Below, piece by piece: positions 1 to 5,341 of a stretch of DNA of 8,583 nt. This DNA comes from Bacteroidales bacterium (GTDB lineage Bacteria; Bacteroidota; Bacteroidia; Bacteroidales; Paludibacteraceae). The stretch covers positions 1-8,583 of the forward strand of contig JAGHSG010000149.1 of NCBI GenBank assembly GCA_018066005.1. Direction: 5' to 3'. Every line of letters starts with the position of its first letter. Positions within the stretch are counted from its first letter, which is position 1. Both the position numbers and the translations under genes were made by a program. The notes below the pieces were generated by a model. That model saw only the letters and a program-made list of their open reading frames with translations. It had not been told where the DNA came from and ran no database searches.

Positions 1-194
1 CCAAAAGCATCTATCTCCCTGACAATCTGTCCCTTAGCTATTCCGCCAACCGCAGGATTGCAACTCATTTGACCGATTTTATTCATATCCATCGTGATCA
101 AAAGAGTTCGCGATCCCATTCGAGCCGCGGCATGTGCTGCTTCGCATCCGGCATGTCCGGCACCAACAACTATAATATCGTATTCAAAGTTCAT
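1..194 (-). CDS. mnmG: MnmG (GidA), N-terminal part, runs off the window
   Basis: This is the first 64 codons of the FAD-dependent tRNA uridine-34 5-carboxymethylaminomethyl modification enzyme MnmG, which works with MnmE in the cytoplasm to modify the wobble base of several tRNAs. The translation begins MNFEYDIIVVGAGHAGCEAA. It shows the Rossmann dinucleotide motif GAGHAG at residues 11-16, the AARMG segment at 23-27 and the family hallmark GQMSCNPAVGG at 41-51, followed by KGQIVREIDA. All match the family's N-terminus closely, which fixes the ATG at 194. No Shine-Dalgarno is visible. The start overlaps the yraN stop as ATGA (191-194), so the two are probably translationally coupled. The rest of the roughly 620-residue protein lies beyond position 1, so whether the gene is intact cannot be judged here. 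Confidence 0.96.
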   Translation of the reverse strand, partial: MNFEYDIIVVGAGHAGCEAAHAAARMGSRTLLITMDMNKIGQMSCNPAVGGIAKGQIVREIDAF

Positions 195-634
195 TTTCGA
201 TGTGTATGCCACTTGTAACGTCCTGATAATGAGTTCCTATGAACGGTTCTTTGCCGAGGAAAGAAAGCATCTTCAATATGATTTAATTCGATAACTTCCT
301 TCGTTTTGGGGTCCAATAAGATACCTATTACATCAAACCGCGGTTTACGCTCCTCGTGATGGCATTTGATGTATATATTGGCGGCAAAGGTTATGTTGCG
401 CTTTTTCTCCTCATCTACCGCTTGCTCGGGGTAACCATTAAAAGTAGAAGTTCTGGTTTTTACCTCGCAGAAAACAATAAATTCCTCATTAGCGGCAATG
501 ATATCAATCTCTTTGGCATTAACCTTAACATTCTGATCTATAATGGTATAGCCTTTTTGTTGTAAGAGATTAACAGCAATCTGTTCTCCGAGATTACCTG
601 TATCGTCCGGTCTATGAAGATGAAAGAGAGCCAT
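191..634 (-). CDS. yraN: YraN / UPF0102 family nuclease-like protein
   Basis: A 147-residue protein of the YraN (UPF0102) family, which has a restriction-endonuclease-like (PD-(D/E)XK) fold but no settled cellular role. Numbered from the ATG at 634, the family signature is visible in order: GNLGEQ (residues 13-18, with Glu17), LLQQKGY (23-29), KEIDIIA (41-47, with Glu42 and Asp44) and FCEVKTR (55-61, with Glu57 and Lys59). Glu17, Asp44, Glu57 and Lys59 are the likely active-site set. The C-terminal third is family-typical, ending in a basic stretch. Two starts are possible. I prefer 634 because its A is shared with the cysS stop (TAATG), a coupling arrangement, and because the product then has a typical family start. 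The alternative ATG at 646 adds only MVVI. The gene is sandwiched between cysS and mnmG with overlaps at both ends. Confidence 0.9.
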   Translation of the reverse strand: MALFHLHRPDDTGNLGEQIAVNLLQQKGYTIIDQNVKVNAKEIDIIAANEEFIVFCEVKTRTSTFNGYPEQAVDEEKKRNITFAANIYIKCHHEERKPRFDVIGILLDPKTKEVIELNHIEDAFFPRQRTVHRNSLSGRYKWHTHRK

Positions 635-2094
635 TATAACGACCATTCAAAACCGTCCTTGGTATCTTTGACAGAGAACCCGAGAGCGGTCAGTTCATTA
701 CGTATTTTATCAGATGTAGCCCAGTCTTTGTTTTGCTTGGCAGCCAAACGGATATTGAGAAGCAAGTCTATTGCACCTTTATAAGCGTCTGTTCCTGCGG
801 AAGCATTGTTTTCTTCCATTCTAAGACCTAAAATATCTACTACGAATGTTTTCCACACGGCTTGCATTTCAGCGAGATCTTCCGATGAAATGGTGCCTTT
901 TCCGTCAAAAACGGTATTGATAGCACGACTAGAATCAAAGAGATGGGAGATAACAATCGGGGAGTTCAGGTCATCTTCCATAGCCTCTTCACATAACTGG
1001 CGGAGGTTGGTTAACTCAACCGTTGTTTGGTCCGCCGGTTTGAGTTTCATCAGTCGGTTATAGGCTTCTGTCAGGCGCGCCAAGCCTTTTTCTGCCGCTT
1101 CGAGTGCTTCGGAAGAAAAATCTACCGTAGAACGATAGTGTGCCATCAGAATGAAGAAACGAATGGTCATCGGTGAGAAAGGCTTCGAGAGCAACTCATG
1201 TTCGCCCTTGAAGAACTGTTCCAGCGTGATAAAATTATGGTATGATTTACCCATTTTCTTACCGGCAATGGTTATCATATTGTTATGCATCCAATAATGC
1301 ACGCTATCATGCCCGAGAGCGGCACACGACTGGGCTATTTCGGCCTCATGATGGGGGAACATAAGGTCCAAACCACCCCCGTGAATATCAAATTCTTCGC
1401 CGAGGTATTTGGTACCCATCGTAGAACATTCCATGTGCCATCCGGGAAAACCTTCACTCCACGGACTGGGCCAGTGCATGATATGTTCGGGTGCCGCTTT
1501 TTTCCAAAGGGCAAAGTCAAAACTATGTTTTTTCTCGTTTTGTCCGTCCAATTCGCGTGTTTCGGTCTTTATCTCTTCCAGATTACGTCCGGATAGTTTG
1601 CCATACGGATAGTCTTGTGCATATTTCTCTACGTCCATATAAACGGAGCCATTGCTGATATAAGCATAGCCTTTTTCGAGGATTTTCTTCACAAATTCTA
1701 TCTGCTCAATGATATGTCCGCTGGCATGGGGTTCAATCGTGGGCGGTAAGACGTTTAGCGCCTCCATATCGTGATGATAACGATTGGTGAAGTACTGTAC
1801 CACTTCCATGGGCTCCAATTGCTCCAGACGGGCTTTTTTTGCTATCTTATCTTCGCCTTCATCGGCATCATGCTCCAAGTGTCCCACATCCGTTATATTA
1901 CGCACGTAGCGCACTTTGTATCCCAGGTGCAGGAGATAGCGGTAAAGGAGGTCAAAGGTAATAGCAGGACGAGCATGTCCCAAGTGTGCATCGCCATAGA
2001 CCGTCGGACCGCAAACATACATACCGACATGTCCTTCATGAAGAGGACGGAAATATTCTTTCTGGCGAGTTAATGTGTTGTAAATCTGTAACAT
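634..2094 (-). CDS. cysS: Cysteinyl-tRNA synthetase
   Basis: A full-length class I aminoacyl-tRNA synthetase of 486 residues that charges tRNA-Cys with cysteine in the cytoplasm. The catalytic HIGH motif appears as HLGH (residues 37-40) just after the first zinc ligand in YVCGPTVYGDAHLGH (Cys28). The other expected zinc ligands are Cys223 (in GWHMECSTMG), His248 and Glu252 (in FPHHEAE), with the same spacing as in the E. coli enzyme. The KMSKS loop reads KMGKS (280-284), Gly replacing the middle Ser. A lysine- and glutamate-rich insert around residues 172-190 precedes Cys223 and makes the protein somewhat longer than the 461-residue E. coli enzyme. The helical anticodon-binding C-terminus ends GFEWSL. 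The start at 2094 gives the standard N-terminus (MLQIYNTLTRQKE). It lies 11 bases below the cca stop, has an AT-rich leader and shows no Shine-Dalgarno. Its stop overlaps the yraN start by one base. Confidence 0.98.
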   Translation of the reverse strand: MLQIYNTLTRQKEYFRPLHEGHVGMYVCGPTVYGDAHLGHARPAITFDLLYRYLLHLGYKVRYVRNITDVGHLEHDADEGEDKIAKKARLEQLEPMEVVQYFTNRYHHDMEALNVLPPTIEPHASGHIIEQIEFVKKILEKGYAYISNGSVYMDVEKYAQDYPYGKLSGRNLEEIKTETRELDGQNEKKHSFDFALWKKAAPEHIMHWPSPWSEGFPGWHMECSTMGTKYLGEEFDIHGGGLDLMFPHHEAEIAQSCAALGHDSVHYWMHNNMITIAGKKMGKSYHNFITLEQFFKGEHELLSKPFSPMTIRFFILMAHYRSTVDFSSEALEAAEKGLARLTEAYNRLMKLKPADQTTVELTNLRQLCEEAMEDDLNSPIVISHLFDSSRAINTVFDGKGTISSEDLAEMQAVWKTFVVDILGLRMEENNASAGTDAYKGAIDLLLNIRLAAKQNKDWATSDKIRNELTALGFSVKDTKDGFEWSL

Positions 2095-2105
2095 ATATTT
2101 GTATT

Positions 2106-3512
2106 TTAGAGATTCATTTTTGCTGCTTGTTCCAAAAGGTATTTTTTAGCGGCTTCGTATTCGTTAGGAATGATGCCGTCCAAAATAGCATCTTTGATAG
2201 ATTGTTTGAGTTGACCGACAAGAGAGCAGGGTTCCAAATGAAGCAACTGCATAATTTCTTCGCCACGTACGGGAGGTTGGAAATTGCGAATACGGTCGCG
2301 CTCTTCCAATTCAACCATTTTTTGGCGAACCAATTCATAGTTTTTATGAAAACGTTCCACTTTCTCTGCATTACGGGACGTGATATCTGCATCACAGAGA
2401 AGCATCAAATCGTCTATATCATCCCCCGCTTCAAAGAGTAAACGACGTACTGCAGAATCCGTTACCGTGTCTTCGATGAGATTGATAGGGCGCATGTGCA
2501 GGTCCACCATCTTGACGATATAATCCATTTTTTCATTTTGGGGCATCTTCATTTTCTTAAAGATATGCGGAATCATCTTAGCGCCCAAATAGTTATGATT
2601 ACGGAATGTCCAACCCGATTGTTCATCCCATGCTTTGGACTTGGGTTTACCTATGTCATGCAGTAGAGCAGCCCAACGCAGCCACAGATTATCCGAGTTA
2701 TGAGCCACATTATCAAGCACTTGTAAGGTATGCAAGAAGACATCTTTATGTCCGCGACCATCTTTGGTTTCTATACCTTTAAGAGCAGCCAGTTCGGGGA
2801 AGATAAGAGGTAACAGCCCTGTTTTATCCAGCAGTTTCCATCCTTCTGACGGACGGCGCGAGAGCATTATTTTATTCAGTTCGTCCACAATACGCTCGCG
2901 GGTGATGATATTGATACGTTCCTTGTTGCGAGCAATAGCATCGAATGTCTCAGGTTCAAGGAAGAAACCCAGTTGCGTAGCAAAACGAATAGCACGCATC
3001 ATGCGGAGCGGGTCATCTGAGAACGTTATGTCCGGGTCGAGTGGGGTACGAATGGTGCAATCTTGCAGGTCATACATCCCGTCAAAGGGGTCCAACAGTT
3101 CACCATAACGGCCTTTGTTCAGACAAATAGCCATTGCATTGATAGTGAAGTCTCGACGGTTTTGGTCTTCTTCCAAGGTGCCATCTTCCACGATAGGATT
3201 ACGGCTGTCGTGCTGATAACTCTCTCGACGCGCACCTACAAATTCCAATTCAATGTCATGCCATTTGACTTGAGCCGTACCATAGGTACGGAAAACACTC
3301 AAATGGGCATGTTTGCCTAAGTGTTTGGCGACCACTTCTGCCAACTCAATACCACGACCGATGGTAACGATGTCAATGTCATTAGAGGGGCGATGTAAGA
3401 TTAGGTCACGCACCCATCCCCCAATGACATAGCACTCCAACCCCATCTCGTCAGCAGTATCGCCTACGAGGTGGAGAATAGGGTTCTCTATTTTGGGATC
3501 TTGAATAAGCAT
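2106..3512 (-). CDS. cca: CCA tRNA nucleotidyltransferase with HD domain
   Basis: A 468-residue class II nucleotidyltransferase that adds or repairs the 3' CCA end of tRNAs. The head domain shows the catalytic motif GGWVRD (31-36) followed by NDIDIV (44-49), with carboxylates Asp45 and Asp47. RRDFTINAMA (119-128) is the nucleotide-sugar-contacting motif, then come DPLRMMRAIRFA (167-178) and ERIVDELNKIM (206-216). An HD phosphohydrolase-type domain follows, with His261 in VFLHTLQVLD and LLHDIGKP at 283-290 (His285-Asp286). The architecture fits full CCA-adding enzymes with a fused HD domain. A poly(A) polymerase or a split A-adding or CC-adding enzyme is the alternative, less likely because this is the only such gene seen here and it sits with tRNA genes. 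The HD part may act on 2',3'-cyclic phosphate ends, as in some homologues (inference). The start at 3512 is preceded by the window's only true intergenic gap, so this is probably the first gene of the cca-cysS-yraN-mnmG run. Confidence 0.95.
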   Translation of the reverse strand: MLIQDPKIENPILHLVGDTADEMGLECYVIGGWVRDLILHRPSNDIDIVTIGRGIELAEVVAKHLGKHAHLSVFRTYGTAQVKWHDIELEFVGARRESYQHDSRNPIVEDGTLEEDQNRRDFTINAMAICLNKGRYGELLDPFDGMYDLQDCTIRTPLDPDITFSDDPLRMMRAIRFATQLGFFLEPETFDAIARNKERINIITRERIVDELNKIMLSRRPSEGWKLLDKTGLLPLIFPELAALKGIETKDGRGHKDVFLHTLQVLDNVAHNSDNLWLRWAALLHDIGKPKSKAWDEQSGWTFRNHNYLGAKMIPHIFKKMKMPQNEKMDYIVKMVDLHMRPINLIEDTVTDSAVRRLLFEAGDDIDDLMLLCDADITSRNAEKVERFHKNYELVRQKMVELEERDRIRNFQPPVRGEEIMQLLHLEPCSLVGQLKQSIKDAILDGIIPNEYEAAKKYLLEQAAKMNL

Positions 3513-3564
3513 TTATTCTATTCGTTTCTTCCTCTATATTGTCTTTACCATGTCTGCTTTCGCT

Positions 3565-3591
3565 GTCGGTTCGCCGTCGGTTCGCCGTCGG
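3565..3591. repeat. 11-bp GC-rich tandem repeat in the intergenic gap
   Basis: The unit GTCGGTTCGCC occurs twice head to tail (3565-3575, 3576-3586), followed by five bases of a third copy (3587-3591). It is much more GC-rich than the surrounding non-coding DNA. Read on the minus strand, the last part (3595-3581, TTTGCCGACGGCGAA) can fold into a short six-pair stem (one G-U pair) around a GAC loop. There is no following T-run, so it is not a canonical terminator. It lies in the 5' leader of cca and just after the end of the beta-barrel gene. Function unknown. Confidence 0.8.
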
Positions 3592-3622
3592 CAAACACAG
3601 GTATCATATTAGAACTTCCAAC
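3592..3622 (-). promoter_or_regulatory. Weak candidate Bacteroidota-type promoter upstream of cca
   Basis: Bacteroidota primary-sigma promoters have TTTG near -33 and TAnnTTTG near -7, separated by about 19-20 bases. On the minus strand GTTG (3622-3619) is followed after 19 bases by TGTGTTTG (3599-3592), one mismatch from each box. The implied transcription start would fall inside the tandem repeat, giving a leader of about 70 bases before the cca ATG. The position fits because this is the only gap between genes, but the second base of the -7 box is wrong and the -33 box overlaps the end of the barrel gene. This is a suggestion only. Confidence 0.3.
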
Positions 3623-4232
3623 TGCAGCCAACCGTTGCTTGGATACCTGCTAACTGATAGCCATAGAAACGGTCATTATGGCGGTTGAGTAAGTTATTGA
3701 GTTGCACGTAGATGCCTAAGTCAGAATTGAAATCATAGCGAGCACCTAAATTTAAGCCAATATATGCCTTACCCTTTTTCTCCCCTTGCCACGTCATCAT
3801 CTTGAACGATCCTGCAAAGGTGTTATCGCTGTAAAGCGACCAGTGGGAGTCAATTCGGGCATCTATACGCAGGTGTAAATCCCATGCCGGACGATCGTAA
3901 ACGGTACCGGAAGAGTAGCCCCATATATCTTGATTTTCAATACTTTCGGATATCCAATGGTAGTAATTACCGGAGAACAACAGGTGAATAATATCCTGAT
4001 AATGGTAGGTTAATTCCAGTCCCACTTTCCAACGTTGATAGTCGGCATAACAGTAGTCAACAAAACCACCGGGTTGAGTTGTTGTTGAGTCGGCATAGAA
4101 GACGGTTTGATTCTTCATGTAGGCATAACGGGCATAAATATCCAAAAGCAGGTTGTCGGTTGCACGCACTTTGAAGCCCAGAAAGCATCTACCGGAATAT
4201 ACGAAGCCACATGCGTTGAATTTACTGACCAC
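3609..4232 (-). CDS. C-terminal fragment of the beta-barrel outer-membrane protein
   Basis: This open frame of 207 codons begins at a GTG (4232) that is unlikely to be a real start. It has no signal peptide, and its first 17 residues are out-of-frame translation of the upstream fragment. From Leu18 (codon 4181-4179) it continues the barrel: LLLDIYARYAYMKN, WKVGLELTYHYQD, WDLHLRIDARID, KAYIGLNLGARYDF and a last strand IQATVGCSWKF. The alternating pattern and the C-terminal Phe, typical of the signal read by the BAM insertion machinery, show it was the true end of an outer-membrane barrel. The segment YVQLNNLLNRHNDRFYGYQ resembles the last turns of TonB-dependent-receptor barrels. On its own it would not be exported, so it is probably not a functional protein. 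Confidence 0.7.
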   Translation of the reverse strand: MVSKFNACGFVYSGRCFLGFKVRATDNLLLDIYARYAYMKNQTVFYADSTTTQPGGFVDYCYADYQRWKVGLELTYHYQDIIHLLFSGNYYHWISESIENQDIWGYSSGTVYDRPAWDLHLRIDARIDSHWSLYSDNTFAGSFKMMTWQGEKKGKAYIGLNLGARYDFNSDLGIYVQLNNLLNRHNDRFYGYQLAGIQATVGCSWKF

Positions 4233-5341
4233 GAGGCGCTACGATAAGGACAACTTTCGATATATCCATCTAATGTTCCGAAGGAGAATTTTCCGGTAGC
4301 ACCTCCGTAAACCGCTAACCAAGAAGGAATTATGCGATATTCGGCATACACTTCAGGTGATGGAGCAAAGCTGATTTGCTTATTGGAAGACATCATCTGT
4401 CCCTTACCTATATTGAAATCCAAATTGGCTCCAACGCGGACGAGTAATCTATCTCCCACATATTTATAATAAGGATGAATACGAATGCCGTGGCGAGACG
4501 TATAGTTGCGATTCGTATCCGTGGCAAGCCATAACTGATCCCGAACGGAGTAGATAGCATTACGTACTACCAAGTCGGCACCTGCACGATGTTCATCACC
4601 ATTCCATTCCACGTTAGCAATGGTTCGAATCTGGTGTTCAGCCACCTGATTAGGCATAGTGTATGCCTGGTAGCCTATTTGGACTTGATAGAGCACATCT
4701 GCATTCTTTTTGGAACGGACGCCTACATTCGCGTTTACGCCCCAAATGGACTGCTTATCTTGCTCGGAAAGGTCGCAAAAACGCTTAAGGGACAATTTAC
4801 CATCATCGTAGTAACGTCCGAAACGGGTGAAAAACGTGTTCTTACCCGCCACATCGAAATAAATATCCAAATCAGAGAACTGCTTAACAAAGTCCATTCC
4901 GACGGTAGTCTCTTCCCAAGTGCAAACGCCCCACTCTGCATCGTGATGCGCAAATAAATTGAGTTTAACACCCTTGGATGCTTTTCCTGTAACAGGTACG
5001 CGATAACGGAAATTAAGGTGCGTGTTAAAATGCCCTAATCCCCCATCAAGGATACCGCTCTTTTGCTCTTGTGAAGGGAACGGACGAGATGGGAAACGCA
5101 TCGGTTTGGCATTGTAAGCCAAGCCGTCAGTGGCTATCTCTTCTGAATAGACAATATTCACTTGGGGTTCTTGAACCTCCATACGTTCAGGCGAAACGTT
5201 CAGTTTGCCGGCACTTTGAATAACCGGTCTAAATTCTTTTTCTACCGTTACCGAACGAGATACCGTGTCCTGCTGGGCAAAAGAACAAGGAATAAGGAAT
5301 AAGGAGCAGATGCCTATTCCGATATATTTCAACTTTTTCAT
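4115..5341 (-). CDS. N-terminal fragment of the beta-barrel outer-membrane protein
   Basis: As it stands this frame encodes 408 residues. It starts with a clear signal peptide (MKKLKYIGIGICSLFLIPCS, with likely cleavage after SFA before QQD). A linker follows with VEKEFRPVIQSAGKLNVSPE (residues 33-52) and EPQVNIVYSEE, a sequence style I associate with Bacteroidales outer-membrane barrel proteins. From about residue 100 it shows alternating hydrophobic and polar strands rich in Tyr and Phe, such as THLNFRYRVPV and VLYQVQIGYQAYTM. Residues from 388 to the stop (WASKCVQPTTCF and on) lose this pattern and are read out of frame after the lesion. The start at 5341 is well supported: ATGA overlap with the TPR gene and a perfect AGGAGG seven bases upstream. 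Specific ligand unknown; the pairing with a periplasmic TPR protein suggests an envelope role. Confidence 0.8.
   Translation of the reverse strand: MKKLKYIGIGICSLFLIPCSFAQQDTVSRSVTVEKEFRPVIQSAGKLNVSPERMEVQEPQVNIVYSEEIATDGLAYNAKPMRFPSRPFPSQEQKSGILDGGLGHFNTHLNFRYRVPVTGKASKGVKLNLFAHHDAEWGVCTWEETTVGMDFVKQFSDLDIYFDVAGKNTFFTRFGRYYDDGKLSLKRFCDLSEQDKQSIWGVNANVGVRSKKNADVLYQVQIGYQAYTMPNQVAEHQIRTIANVEWNGDEHRAGADLVVRNAIYSVRDQLWLATDTNRNYTSRHGIRIHPYYKYVGDRLLVRVGANLDFNIGKGQMMSSNKQISFAPSPEVYAEYRIIPSWLAVYGGATGKFSFGTLDGYIESCPYRSASWSVNSTHVASYIPVDAFWASKCVQPTTCFWIFMPVMPT

Larger units (their letters stand above)
3609..5341 (-). pseudogene. Outer-membrane beta-barrel (TonB-receptor-like) gene, split by a frameshift
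   Basis: Two overlapping minus-strand frames together form one secreted beta-barrel protein. The upstream frame supplies a signal peptide and the first part of the barrel up to about ...YIPVDAF (Phe387, codon 4183-4181). The other frame continues with GFKVRATDNLLLDIYARY and runs to a terminal WKF. A single missing base near 4177-4184 explains the split: one T in the TTT run (4184-4182) or one G in the GGG run (4179-4177). Restored, the product would be about 577 residues, within the range of Bacteroidales barrel proteins annotated as TonB-dependent-receptor-like, although no plug domain or TonB box is obvious. Its ATG overlaps the stop of the TPR gene, so the pair is translationally coupled. 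A sequencing or assembly error, a true pseudogene and ribosomal frameshifting are all possible; the first two seem likelier. Confidence 0.75.

Noticed and set aside
94..294. Plus-strand open frame opposite mnmG and yraN
   Set aside because: It is antisense to the strongly conserved MnmG N-terminus and yraN C-terminus, with no protein family features.
1986..2441. Plus-strand open frame (151 codons) across the cysS-cca junction
   Set aside because: It is antisense to two certain genes, shows no family motif or start signal, and covers their conserved ends, so it is a shadow.
3581..3595. GC-rich stem as a rho-independent terminator for the barrel gene
   Set aside because: The stem is short, contains a G-U pair and has no T-run after it on the minus strand.
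3513..3608. A small gene, RNA or riboswitch in the 96-base gap
   Set aside because: No open frame with a sensible start and length, no tRNA-like fold and no recognised leader motif could be seen apart from the repeat and a weak promoter match.
5288..5305. Short AATAAGG direct repeat in the barrel signal-peptide region
   Set aside because: It is two copies of about seven bases within coding sequence for the hydrophobic core and is explained by Leu/Phe/Ile codons.
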